A DNA stretch of 64,000 bases from Chondrinema litorale (lineage in GTDB: Bacteria > Bacteroidota > Bacteroidia > Cytophagales > Flammeovirgaceae), in NCBI RefSeq assembly GCF_026250525.1, contig NZ_CP111044.1, forward strand, positions 558,001 through 622,000, read 5' to 3'. Of this stretch, positions 25,532-34,225 are shown in pieces. The notes below the pieces were generated by a model, which saw only the letters and a list, made by a program, of their open reading frames with translations, was not told where the DNA came from and did no database searches. Both the position numbers and the translations under genes were made by a program. Each line of letters begins with the position of its first letter. Within the stretch, counting starts at the first letter, position 1.

Positions 25532-25835
25532 TGCATTTCAAGTAATTGCTGACCCTAGTAGAAGGCAAATTCTACAACTACTATCAAAAGATAGTTTAAC
25601 CATAAACTCTTTGGCCGAGAATTTTGAAATGAGCCGACCAGCAGTATCTAAACACATTAAAATTCTTAATAATGCGGGGTTCATTTCTATTGAAAATATT
25701 GGTAGAGAAAGATACTGTACATTGAAGCAAGATGGATTTAACGAGTTACAAGAATGGATCAATTATTTTGATAGTTTTTGGCTATCGAAACTCAAAAAAT
25801 TAGAATCACTTCTCAACCAAAAAGCTAGTGAATAA
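25512..25835 (+). CDS. ArsR-family transcriptional regulator (metal-independent SRPBCC-linked type)
   Basis: 107-aa winged-helix repressor: FQVIADPSRRQILQLLSKDS is the ArsR start, MSRPAVSKHIKILNNAGFI the recognition helix, and ENIGRERYCTLKQ the wing. It lacks the ELCV-type cysteines of metal-sensing ArsR proteins. Its start lies inside the SRPBCC gene, and its stop overlaps the next start codon (TAATG), so the three genes are translated as a unit. It likely represses the operon through the two GTAAC/GTTAC repeats upstream. Confidence 0.92.
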   Translation: MTQQTFDAFQVIADPSRRQILQLLSKDSLTINSLAENFEMSRPAVSKHIKILNNAGFISIENIGRERYCTLKQDGFNELQEWINYFDSFWLSKLKKLESLLNQKASE

Positions 25836-26328
25836 TGAAACGAACTATCAATTTAAAAACAGTTTTACCTTATAGCCAAGAACAAGTTTGGATGGCTTTA
25901 ACAAATCCACAATGGCTTGGCAAATGGTTTATGGAAAACAACATCGCACCACAGATAGGCCACTCTTTTACCTTCAAAATGAAGCCGCAAAAAGGTTGGG
26001 ATGGTCTCACTGCGAAATAATTGATCTTAAACCCAATGAATATATTGCATATACCTATTGTGGAGAAGCAACAGGTGAAAAAACTTTAGCTTGCGCAGGA
26101 ATCTATTCTGATACAAAAGATAATTTATATAAAGGTATATTTACACAACTAGATACTGTACTGAGTTTTACTTTAGAACCAACTTGTGCTGGAACCATTT
26201 TACGGTTGAAACATGCTGGTTACAAAGGTCTAAAATTGGTGATTGTAAGCTTTGTAATGCAAATGGGATGGAAAAAACAATTACAAAAGAAGCTCCCAAA
26301 CGCATTGGCGGAAATGACAAAAAGATGA
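25835..26328 (+). pseudogene. SRPBCC-domain gene broken by a frameshift
   Basis: Starts MKRTINLKTVLPYSQEQVW and reads as a normal SRPBCC protein to KGWDGLT, where it meets a stop at 26018-26020. The homologous continuation (CEIIDLKPNEYIAYTY to LRLKHAGYKGLK and MGWKKQLQKKL) is in the next frame and runs to 26328. Alignment with the intact paralogue two genes upstream places the lesion at 26006-26010. Four bases appear to be lost there, or one base if a codon is also missing. It is either a young pseudogene or a sequencing error; the rest of both halves is well preserved. Confidence 0.8.
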
Positions 26329-26340
26329 GTTATAACAAAC

Positions 26341-26946
26341 TCATCTCGGCTTGTAAAAAATCACCAATTGTATCATTACTCCGATTACAATAAGCACAAT
26401 TATTTCTATTCTAGAAATGGTATTGCTGTTTTTAATCGCTCGGGTAGAATAGACGATTTGTCTCTCACTTTCCTTTACTTGTATCTCTGAAAGCGCATCC
26501 AAATCGAACATAATGATACTGTATTGCAAATTTATGTTTTCGAATAATGTCGAATCTTTAGAAAGTTCACTTTGCTCATTTAAAGATTTTTCCAATACTC
26601 GCAGTTCAATCAAATGATGTTGAAGCGTATTAAAAATCTCTGCCTCATCATCGGTAAGTTTGGTTACGGTATACTTATTAATCAATGTTTGAATTGAATC
26701 ATTCGTAACTTGATTGATTCTTTTAATTTTAGCTAAATCTTCTTGAAATAAAGTAGTTTTCTTCAACTGAATTTGTCGAGCAATCTTATAGAGATAATCT
26801 TTTACAACAATCCTATCTGCATAGACTGTTGCCAGCGATTCTTTTACAATTTTAAAGTGATTGTTATCTACCATATTGGTAGCTAGTATCAGGAAGAATA
26901 CAAAACCTAATGCCAGAGCAGTTTTAAATTTTTGTTTGATAATCAT
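26341..26946 (-). CDS. Membrane protein with a four-helix-bundle sensor-like domain and no signalling domain
   Basis: 201-aa protein with one membrane helix at each end (TALALGFVFFLILAT and ISRIEIIVLIVIGVMIQLVI). About 140 helical, charged residues lie between them on the periplasmic side, the layout of the 4HB_MCP ligand-binding module. Unlike chemoreceptors and kinases it stops after the second helix, leaving only about five cytoplasmic residues. Function unknown. It may act on a partner in the membrane. It is followed by no gene in its own direction before the convergent pseudogene. Confidence 0.75.
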   Translation of the reverse strand: MIIKQKFKTALALGFVFFLILATNMVDNNHFKIVKESLATVYADRIVVKDYLYKIARQIQLKKTTLFQEDLAKIKRINQVTNDSIQTLINKYTVTKLTDDEAEIFNTLQHHLIELRVLEKSLNEQSELSKDSTLFENINLQYSIIMFDLDALSEIQVKESERQIVYSTRAIKNSNTISRIEIIVLIVIGVMIQLVIFYKPR

Positions 26947-27008
26947 ATTTTGTTAGTAGTAAGTCTTAATAATTTTGCATCTTCCTGATAGGTATTAAAA
27001 AATAGCTG

Positions 27009-27398
27009 CTATTTAATTTCGCTATTAGCCGTCCAAGGCTTACTATTTTTAGCTGCTGGTCCAAGTAATCTTGGCTTTTCTAGGTTCACTGTAACTACTT
27101 GCTCTTCCTTTGCAGTATTATCTTTCCAAGGCTTATAATTCTTGGCTGCTGGCCCCATTAGTTTGGGTTTAGATGTAGTTGTTACAGCTATAGAAGATGA
27201 AGTATTATCACTCTTCCAATGTTTATAGTTCTTGGCAGCAGGTCCTTTTAACCATTTTCTTTCTTTAGTTACCAGTGCCTTAGAACCATCGTCTGCATTT
27301 ACACTATTAATTACCTGATCTTTAATACTGTTGTTACTTTGCCCATAACTCACCATTCCGATTAAGAAGAAGGCAAATATCATTATTACGTTTTTCAT
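27009..27398 (-). CDS. Small secreted protein with three GPAAKN-type repeats
   Basis: 129-aa protein with a clear Sec signal (MKNVIMIFAFFLIGMVSYGQ). The mature part is low in hydrophobic residues and contains the motif three times: WLKGPAAKNYKHWK, KLMGPAAKNYKPWK and RLLGPAAKNSKPW, about 35 residues apart. I have seen similar GPxxKNxKPW repeats in other Bacteroidota proteins but know of no function. It lies directly downstream of a NarL-type response regulator gene, with a perfect palindrome between them. That suggests it is a target of that system. Confidence 0.75.
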   Translation of the reverse strand: MKNVIMIFAFFLIGMVSYGQSNNSIKDQVINSVNADDGSKALVTKERKWLKGPAAKNYKHWKSDNTSSSIAVTTTSKPKLMGPAAKNYKPWKDNTAKEEQVVTVNLEKPRLLGPAAKNSKPWTANSEIK

Positions 27399-27509
27399 AA
27401 GTAGATGTATCTTTTATATGTTGTTATCTACTATGATTTACGAAGCCAATATAAGTCAGATACTCTAAGAAAAATGGTAAATTAATGTAGGGGAATTTAA
27501 GCAGAATTA

Positions 27510-27531
27510 CCATCCGTATTAATACGGATGG
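27510..27531. promoter_or_regulatory. Perfect 22-bp palindrome between the NarL regulator and the GPAAKN gene
   Basis: CCATCCGTATT is followed immediately by its exact reverse complement, with no loop bases, 6 bp past the regulator's stop codon. There is no T run, so it does not look like a terminator. Perfect inverted repeats are typical of dimeric NarL/LuxR-type binding sites. It lies about 110 bp upstream of the small secreted gene. Confidence 0.5.
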
Positions 27532-27537
27532 GTATTG

Positions 27538-28161
27538 TTATATAAGGTTTAACTCGGAGGCTTTTCTAATAAGTTCAGCAGAGTTTTTCACAGTTAATTT
27601 CTTCATCATGTTAGCTCTGTGTGTTTCTACTGTTCGGGTGCTAATGTAAAGTTGGTCTGCAATTTCTTTGGTGGTCAATCCATCTGAAATCAGCTTCAAT
27701 ATTTCTGATTCTTTTGCAGATAGTTTTTTCAATTGAGAGCCTTCTAAAGCCATAATGTGAATCATGCGTTCAGACACCTCTTTATTAAAATATTTTATTT
27801 CTCGATTAACAGAATAGATCGCTTTTATTAGTTCGTCTTCATCTGTGTTTTTTAGTAAATAGCCATAAGCTCCACTTCGCACACATTTCATTATATAATT
27901 GCCATCGTCGTGCATCGAAATGGCAATGGTTTTTATATCAGGATATTTTTTAAGCTTCTTCAATACTTCAAAGCCATCCATCTCCGGCATGGTAAGATCG
28001 AGCAGCAATACATCTGGTAAATTTTCTTTGTTTAGTACTTCAAAAAATTCTACACCATTGCTTACGCTTATAATTACTTCAAAATCTTCTTTGCCAGTTA
28101 ACAAAGAGCTAATTCCATCTCTAAAGAGCTGATGATCATCTACTATTGCTATTTTTATCAT
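27538..28161 (-). CDS. NarL/LuxR-family response regulator
   Basis: 207-aa regulator. The receiver domain has IAIVDDHQLFRDG, phospho-Asp in VLLLDLTMPEMDG, and YLLKNT with the conserved Lys. The LuxR-type helix-turn-helix is LSAKESEILKLISDGLTTKE onward, with TVETHRANMMKKL. The gene starts inside the kinase gene upstream (26-bp overlap), so the two form a two-component pair. Likely targets include the small secreted gene next door. Confidence 0.93.
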   Translation of the reverse strand: MIKIAIVDDHQLFRDGISSLLTGKEDFEVIISVSNGVEFFEVLNKENLPDVLLLDLTMPEMDGFEVLKKLKKYPDIKTIAISMHDDGNYIMKCVRSGAYGYLLKNTDEDELIKAIYSVNREIKYFNKEVSERMIHIMALEGSQLKKLSAKESEILKLISDGLTTKEIADQLYISTRTVETHRANMMKKLTVKNSAELIRKASELNLI

Positions 28162-29851
28162 AGTTTATTGGTATTTCAACTTCTACTTCAATTCCTGTAT
28201 TTTCAGATGTAATATTCAAATATCCATCAAAAATTTCTACTCTTTCTTTTATATTTCTTAAACCTAAACCAGATTTAATTTCATTTGTATTAAATCCGCT
28301 TCCATTATCAGTATAATATAATGAAAACTTCTCATCAAACTCTGTAAGCGATACAACAATTTTACTAGCATTTGCATGCTTTAGTGTATTGTTAATCAAC
28401 TCTTGGCAAATTCTGAAAAGACAAATATCGATTTCAGCATTAGATTGTATTTTATCTTCTTTTAAATCATAGTTATAAATAATTTCTACTCCGCTAGATT
28501 TTTTCATTAACTCCACAAAGTTTAATAATGCTTTGCCAACACCAAAATCTTCTAGCGAAGGAGGCATTAAATCGTAGGTCATTTTTCTAATCTCATCAAT
28601 TGTTTTATTTACAATAGTATTGATTTTTTCTTTCTCTTGCTTTGGCAATTCATAAGATTGTACAATCATTTTTAAACTAGTTAAAAGTGGTCCTAAGCCA
28701 TCGTGCAGTTCTCTTGCAAGCCTTTTTCTCTCCTTTTCTTGCCCACTTATAATAGATTGTTTTGCATTTAATCTATTTTGCTTGCTAATGCTTTCGTACT
28801 CAATTAATTTCTCTTGCATTACGATTAAAGATTTACCCAACTTATCATCTTCACTAGATAATTGATAACTCGCATTTAAATTCATTTGCCCAATTTCACT
28901 CGAAAAATTAATAGCTTCTTTCATGGAATTTTTCAATCTGTTTAAAGCAATAAACATCTCATTAATTTCTATTGCAGGGTAAGACTTCTTTACCTTTAAA
29001 TTATAATTGCCCTTCGACATATGATTAAGAAAATCTCTCATTTTTAGCAATGGAGAAGATAAAACCGAAGAAATAAACAATGAAAGTGTAACTGCCAGAA
29101 GAATAACCAATATGGAAATAATGATTAATTTATTCTTCATTCGATGCAAGGGAATATTAGCTTCTGCTACATCAATCTCCGAAAGGATAGCCCAATTTAT
29201 ATTTGAGATAGAAATTTTACCAAAAGAACTAAACACAGAAACAGTTCTGTAATCTTCAAAAATGCCAGTACTATCTTTTGTAGAAAATGCTTGCTGTACA
29301 CCAATAGTATTTGCTTTAATTTGGGAGGGCAAACTATCAGGAAAAAATCTTGAAACAGACCTCAATTGAAAGTCTTTACCAACCAAATAGGTTTCGCCAC
29401 TCTCACCCATTCCTGTTCTTTCCAACAAAATTTTTTGAATTCTACTAGCATCAATAATTTTATAATTGATTTTGCCATTATCTAATTTTTTCACAAAAGC
29501 TAATAGAATTTTTTCTCCTCTTCCACAGGCAGAAACATCAAATACACCAGACTCAACTGTTGTTGCTAAAATTGTATTTTTAAAACATACTGAGTCTACA
29601 TCCGATAGCATTATATTGTAATTACTATCTATAGGACTTTGTGTAATTTCATTTGTAAAAAGCTGCCACTCATTATTTATATATTCTTCAATTTGTACTC
29701 GCTTTAAGTTTTTAATAGAAGAAAGTTGCAGCAAAACTCTTTCGTTTAGTGCATTTTGAAATTCCTTATAGAAAAAAACTAAAAGTATTGATACGGTTAA
29801 TGCAATTAGTAAATTAATAAAAACAACTATCCAAAACTTTATACTCTTCAT
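28136..29851 (-). CDS. Sensor histidine kinase with Cache-like sensor, HAMP and NarX-type kinase core
   Basis: 571-aa membrane kinase. A first membrane helix (FWIVVFINLLIALTVSILLVFF) precedes a periplasmic domain of about 210 residues containing GMGESGETYLVGKD, a signature of Cache-type sensors. The second membrane helix (LIIISILVILLAVTLSLFI) leads into HAMP (LLKMRDFLNHMSKGNYNLKV), a coiled linker and HisKA_3 with the phospho-His in RLARELHDGLGPLL. The ATPase domain has NNTLKHANASKI and DNGSGF...GLGLRNI. It pairs with the overlapping NarL-type regulator. The ligand is probably a small organic molecule, by analogy with other Cache domains. Confidence 0.92.
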   Translation of the reverse strand: MKSIKFWIVVFINLLIALTVSILLVFFYKEFQNALNERVLLQLSSIKNLKRVQIEEYINNEWQLFTNEITQSPIDSNYNIMLSDVDSVCFKNTILATTVESGVFDVSACGRGEKILLAFVKKLDNGKINYKIIDASRIQKILLERTGMGESGETYLVGKDFQLRSVSRFFPDSLPSQIKANTIGVQQAFSTKDSTGIFEDYRTVSVFSSFGKISISNINWAILSEIDVAEANIPLHRMKNKLIIISILVILLAVTLSLFISSVLSSPLLKMRDFLNHMSKGNYNLKVKKSYPAIEINEMFIALNRLKNSMKEAINFSSEIGQMNLNASYQLSSEDDKLGKSLIVMQEKLIEYESISKQNRLNAKQSIISGQEKERKRLARELHDGLGPLLTSLKMIVQSYELPKQEKEKINTIVNKTIDEIRKMTYDLMPPSLEDFGVGKALLNFVELMKKSSGVEIIYNYDLKEDKIQSNAEIDICLFRICQELINNTLKHANASKIVVSLTEFDEKFSLYYTDNGSGFNTNEIKSGLGLRNIKERVEIFDGYLNITSENTGIEVEVEIPINYDKNSNSR

Positions 29852-30031
29852 GTTATGGGTTATATCTATAGCAAACTACTGGCACAAGTTACTATAATTA
29901 TTTTGATATCATGAAATGACAAAGTAATGGATAGTTGAAAGAAATTTAATAGCTGGTTTAGTTGATTGTTTTCAGGATATTTTAGGACTAGTCAGTTTAA
30001 AACACGAACTATAAAGAATTCACTTTCACAT

Positions 30032-31672
30032 TTACACTAAAACATTTTGGTTATTATGCTCTCTTGTTTCAGATTTATTTTTGCTTTGTTTTTTAATTGC
30101 TGTTTCTAGCAATGCTTTTATCTCTTTGTTGCCAAATTTTATAGCATCGTCTAGAGGCGTATTGCTCCAGCGATCTTTTGGGCTTAGGTAAACTTGCTTG
30201 CTTATCAAATATTCTACTACATCTGTTTGACCTTCGCAAGCAGCCAAATGTAGTGGTGTGCGACCGTCGTAGTCAGCAGTATTTAAGCTCACACCTTCTG
30301 CTTCTAATCGGAAAATCTCATCTAAATCGCCATGACTAGCAGCATAAATCACTTCCATCACTTTAGAAACTTTCAATTCATTTTCCTTTCTCCTCGGGTT
30401 AATCTTAGCCGTATTGCCAATAAGTGTATCGTATTGATGGAAGCTGAAATGCTCAACTAACCTCTCACAGAATTCCACACCTCTTACTGTATTGCCTAAC
30501 TCATCTAATCTTGGCGACCAAATGCTTATGCCCATCAAATTAGGGATTACCAACATTAAAGCACCAGAAACACCACTTTTTGCAGGCAAACCAATTTTAA
30601 AAGCAAACTCACCAGAGAAGTCGTACATGCCACAGCTCAACATCAACGATAAGCAATTTTGAACAGTGGACGATTGAAAAATAACATCGCCAGTTAGCGG
30701 ATTTGTACCTGCGTTTGCCAGCGTTGCAGCCGCCACAGATAAATCGTAAGTACAAGATTCTATGGAACAGCATTGGAAATAAAATTCCAGTGTTTCAGTC
30801 AGATTCGTTTTTGATGGAAAAGCATTTTTCTCTCGCATGAAATACGCCAAGGCAAAATTTCTATCAGCAGTTTGGCGCTCAGAGAGGTATACAGAATTAT
30901 TAAAACTCACCTCTTTTCCACCACAGAGTGCTTTCCATATTTTATTTACTTTGTCGAATCGATCTGCAATGTTGTTTTCTCTATCGATTAAAGAACAGCT
31001 CATCATTGCACCTGCATTTATCATCGGATTATGCGGAAGCCCTTTTGCATTGAGTGCCAATTCGTTAAAAGATTGTCCGCTAGGTTCTCTTCCTACATGG
31101 CTGTGCACCTTTTTCTCACCGAGTTCTTCTAGCGCCAAACAGTAGTTGATAGGCTTGCAAGAAGACTGCAAACAAAAATGTGTGCTCGCATCTCCTAAAG
31201 AAAACCGCTGTCCATCGATAGTGCAAATAGATACTGCAAACTGATCTGGATTTACTCGAGCTAATTGCGGAATATAATCTGCCACATTCCCACCTTCATT
31301 CTTTTTCGATTCGTAAAATATCTTTTCCACTTCTTTAATAAAGGACTCGAAATCTGGAATTACCAGATTTTTAGAAAGTGACTTTTTGATTAAGGCATTT
31401 TGCTTAAGAATCGCATTAAACTCTGTTTGAGTAATGGAATTCTTTTTTCTAGTTTGAGATTGTAATGTAAAATTATTGAGCAATTCCTTCATTCTTGGAT
31501 CATCAGACAGAATTCCTGTGCGCGCCAATTGCTCAAAAAACTTTTCAGATTCTATGCTATTTTTTCTGGCATAATCCAGCATTCTAAATAGTGAATCTGC
31601 CGCGTTGTTGTCTAATTGTGTGGTAGTAATCATTGCGAAAGAATTAGGTGAATAATGGGAAAATAGAACCAT
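30032..31672 (-). CDS. glsA: Glutaminase with N-terminal helical domain and C-terminal ankyrin repeats (animal GLS-like layout)
   Basis: 546-aa glutaminase (glutamine to glutamate and ammonia), about 240 residues longer than the usual bacterial enzyme. Residues about 20-110 form the EF-hand-like helical domain seen at the start of animal kidney/liver glutaminases (SLFRMLDYARKNSIESEKFF, GILSDDPRMKELL). The serine-hydrolase-like core has the Ser-x-x-Lys catalytic pair in LQSSCKPINY, the GREPSGQSFN loop and NPMINAGAM. The C-terminus has two to three ankyrin repeats (YDGRTPLHLAACEGQTDVVE, WSNTPLDDAIKFGNKEI). The start may be Met14 (31633), since the first 13 residues match nothing. It stands alone between the kinase and fadD. 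Confidence 0.93.
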   Translation of the reverse strand: MVLFSHYSPNSFAMITTTQLDNNAADSLFRMLDYARKNSIESEKFFEQLARTGILSDDPRMKELLNNFTLQSQTRKKNSITQTEFNAILKQNALIKKSLSKNLVIPDFESFIKEVEKIFYESKKNEGGNVADYIPQLARVNPDQFAVSICTIDGQRFSLGDASTHFCLQSSCKPINYCLALEELGEKKVHSHVGREPSGQSFNELALNAKGLPHNPMINAGAMMSCSLIDRENNIADRFDKVNKIWKALCGGKEVSFNNSVYLSERQTADRNFALAYFMREKNAFPSKTNLTETLEFYFQCCSIESCTYDLSVAAATLANAGTNPLTGDVIFQSSTVQNCLSLMLSCGMYDFSGEFAFKIGLPAKSGVSGALMLVIPNLMGISIWSPRLDELGNTVRGVEFCERLVEHFSFHQYDTLIGNTAKINPRRKENELKVSKVMEVIYAASHGDLDEIFRLEAEGVSLNTADYDGRTPLHLAACEGQTDVVEYLISKQVYLSPKDRWSNTPLDDAIKFGNKEIKALLETAIKKQSKNKSETREHNNQNVLV

Positions 31673-31901
31673 TCTGCATGGATGTAATCAATCTTCTTAA
31701 TGCAACAATGTCTGTTGTAAATCTCAAATTAGCACCTGGTCGATATCCATCGAACCAGATGTTTTTGCATCTGTTAATATTCATATTTGACTAGTTAGTT
31801 GTTTGTAAATTGGTTAAAAAATTAATTTGACTTGTATTGATTGTTAAGGTTAATGAAACAGAAAAAGCAATGCTTATTTCATGATGTTGTTTTGAGACAT
31901 T

Positions 31902-33584
31902 TTATTTTAAACACTCTTCTTTGAGCTTTCTTCGGAGAATTTTACCAACATTAGTTTTTGGTAATTCATCTCTAAATTCTATATGCTTTGGTACTTTGTA
32001 AGGGGCTAAATTTTGTTTGCAGTGCGCTATTAATTCTTCTTTTGATAATGATTGATCTTTTTTTACCACATAAATTTTAACTACTTCACCAGACTTTTCG
32101 CTAGGTACACCAATGGCTCCCACTTCTGTCACTTTTTGATGTGAAGAAACCACTTCTTCAATCTCACTTGGGTACACATTATAGCCAGAAACTAAAATCA
32201 TTTCCTTTTTGCGATCTACTAGCTTAATAAATCCATGTTTATCCATCACACCGATATCACCAGTTTTAAACCAACCATCTTTGGTAAAAGCATTTTCGGT
32301 TTCTTCTGGTCGATTCCAATAACCTTCCATAATCTGTGGCCCTTTTGCATAAATCTCACCAGGCTCTCCAAATGGCACTTCTTGCCCTTCATTATTTGCA
32401 ATTATAATTGTGGTACTTGGCAAAGGTACTCCAATAGTACCTAATCTTTCTTCGCCAGCTACCATGCTATTAAAAGTAAGAACAGGTGAAGTTTCCGTCA
32501 TTCCATAACCTTCTACAATAGGCACACCTGTTTTCTTTTTCCAACGTTCGGCTACAGATTGTTGAACCGCCATACCACCAGTAGCTGTAATTTTTAGACT
32601 AGAGAATCCTACACTATCAAAATCAGGATGATTTAGCAAAGCTTTAAACAAGGTGTTTACCCCTGAAAAAATGGTGAATTTATAGCGTTTTAACTCTTTA
32701 ATAAAACTATTAAAATCTCTAGGGTTTGGTATCAAGACACACCTGCCGCCAACTTTCATCATGGTAAGGATGTTCGTTGTTAAGGCCAAGATGTGAGACA
32801 AAGGTAAAACCGAGATAATAATCTCTTCGCCTTTACTTAGACTATCTCCAACCCAAACATCAAACTGTTCTACATTTGCCACTATATTTTTATGAGATAG
32901 CTTCGCCCCTTTTGATACACCAGTTGTTCCACCTGTATATTGAATAAAAGCAATATCGTCTGGCCTTATATTTACTGGTCTCAAAGTTCTTTGATAGCCC
33001 TTTTCTATAACAGAATCGAATGAAACTGCTTTAGGTATATGATATTTAGGCACCAGTTTTTTAATATATTTTACGGTTCCATTTACCAGATGCTTTTTTA
33101 AACCTCCAAGCATATCACCCATTTCTGTAATAATGATGTGCTCTATAATAGTTTCAGGAAGAATTTGCTCAAGGTTATGCGCAAAATTTGCCAATATAAT
33201 AATAGCTTCTACACCTGAGTCTTCAAACTGATGTTTCATTTCTCGGGCTGTGTATAAAGGATTGGTATTCACTACAACCATTCCGGCACGTAAAATCCCA
33301 AATAAGGCAATTGGATACTGTATAATATTAGGTAGTTGAATAGCCACACGACTACCTTTTTTTAAACCCAAATAATTTTGCAAATAGGCTGCAAAATTTC
33401 TAGAAAGCATATCTAATTCATCATAAGTAATGGATGCTCCCATACAGTCGTATGCTGGCAAAGGACCATATCTTAAAACACTTTGTTCAAATTGATCGAT
33501 GATCGTTGTATATTGATAAGAATTGATTTCTTGTGGTACACCAACTGGATAGTTTCTGCACCAGAAATTTGTTTTAATTTCCAT
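31902..33584 (-). CDS. fadD: Long-chain fatty-acid-CoA ligase
   Basis: 560-aa ANL-superfamily enzyme activating long-chain fatty acids to acyl-CoA. The P-loop is YTGGTTGVSKGAKLSH, the adenylation motif EGYGMTETSPV, the hinge/FACS motif KTGDIGVMDKHGFIKLVDRK followed by SGYNVYPSEIEEV, and the catalytic Lys is near the C-terminus in KTNVGKILRRKL. Length and motifs are ordinary for FadD. Upstream, in the same direction, lie a 50-aa secreted peptide gene and a promoter with four half-sites (34013-34119). That promoter is shared in form with the second acyl-CoA synthetase unit, so both are probably controlled together by the hydrolase-AraC fusion protein at 36766-38433. Confidence 0.93.
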   Translation of the reverse strand: MEIKTNFWCRNYPVGVPQEINSYQYTTIIDQFEQSVLRYGPLPAYDCMGASITYDELDMLSRNFAAYLQNYLGLKKGSRVAIQLPNIIQYPIALFGILRAGMVVVNTNPLYTAREMKHQFEDSGVEAIIILANFAHNLEQILPETIIEHIIITEMGDMLGGLKKHLVNGTVKYIKKLVPKYHIPKAVSFDSVIEKGYQRTLRPVNIRPDDIAFIQYTGGTTGVSKGAKLSHKNIVANVEQFDVWVGDSLSKGEEIIISVLPLSHILALTTNILTMMKVGGRCVLIPNPRDFNSFIKELKRYKFTIFSGVNTLFKALLNHPDFDSVGFSSLKITATGGMAVQQSVAERWKKKTGVPIVEGYGMTETSPVLTFNSMVAGEERLGTIGVPLPSTTIIIANNEGQEVPFGEPGEIYAKGPQIMEGYWNRPEETENAFTKDGWFKTGDIGVMDKHGFIKLVDRKKEMILVSGYNVYPSEIEEVVSSHQKVTEVGAIGVPSEKSGEVVKIYVVKKDQSLSKEELIAHCKQNLAPYKVPKHIEFRDELPKTNVGKILRRKLKEECLK

Positions 33585-33778
33585 TAGATAATTAGGTTAA
33601 AGGCAGTAGTATTGAAAGACGATACTGCTTTATTGATAAGATGTTATTTGGAGGTAGTTATTGCTCTCGCAATTTGAGATAGGTATGTATGGCTTGTATT
33701 TAAGAAGAGCATTTATCTTCTATTCGGTTCTTAAATACGCTAGAGTTATGTAATCTACAATAGGTTATATTTTCTTTT

Positions 33779-33931
33779 TTACTCAACATATTCTATAGAA
33801 TACACTCGAAAATTATCTTTTCGGATATCGTTTTTTTCTACTTTAGGTTCAATGTCTTTATTTTGTTTTGCAATGTTTTGGTACGATACTAAAACACTGA
33901 ATAAAATTGTTAGTGACATAAACTTTTTCAT
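33779..33931 (-). CDS. 50-aa secreted peptide at the head of the fadD unit
   Basis: An uninterrupted short frame from ATG 33931 to a TAA at 33779. It starts MKKFMSLTILFSVLVSYQNI, a standard short Sec signal, followed by a charged tail of about 28 residues rich in Lys, Asp and Glu. I do not recognise a family. Support comes from the signal peptide and from its position as first gene after the operator-promoter at 34013-34119. The other acyl-CoA synthetase gene also has a short membrane ORF in the equivalent place. It may be a small envelope protein or a leader ORF. It is short enough that chance cannot be excluded. Confidence 0.5.
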   Translation of the reverse strand: MKKFMSLTILFSVLVSYQNIAKQNKDIEPKVEKNDIRKDNFRVYSIEYVE

Positions 33932-34012
33932 AATATTTTCTTGCCGATTTGTTTAAAAATTGATTCCCTTTTGGATATCAGTTTATTATTTGTTTGCTGT
34001 TTTTTATTGATA

Positions 34013-34119
34013 CAAAAGTAGATGATATTTAAGGGCTATGGCTAGCACAAATCCGGTGAAAATGATAATATTCCCGACAATTTCAGGTAAAAATCCGTCC
34101 GACTATAACAAATCCGACA
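34013..34119 (-). promoter_or_regulatory. Promoter with four half-sites upstream of the small peptide-fadD unit
   Basis: On the minus strand TACTTTTG (34013-34020) is a perfect TAnnTTTG box. Upstream of it, AAATCCG/ATTCCCG-type half-sites have CCG cores at 34053, 34074, 34095 and 34114. The first core is 33 bp from the box, the first two are 21 bp apart and the last two 19 bp. The cluster at 36648-36756 has the same numbers except for 23 bp between its second and third cores. ACTATAACAAATCCGACA is identical in both clusters. Confidence 0.65.
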
Positions 34120-34146
34120 TTTTCTACTGTTTTTTATTTTTATGAT

Positions 34147-34178
34147 AAAAAAAAGAGGAAACCTTATTTCCTCTTTTA
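34147..34178 (-). terminator. Terminator of the acyl-CoA synthetase gene
   Basis: AAAAGAGGAAA (34151-34161) and TTTCCTCTTTT (34167-34177) form an 11-bp stem. On the minus strand it is followed by a run of about eight T. Confidence 0.85.
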
Positions 34179-34225
34179 ATCCAATTATAGCTTTGAATTT
34201 CTTTGCCTCTTTAGTTGTACAACAA

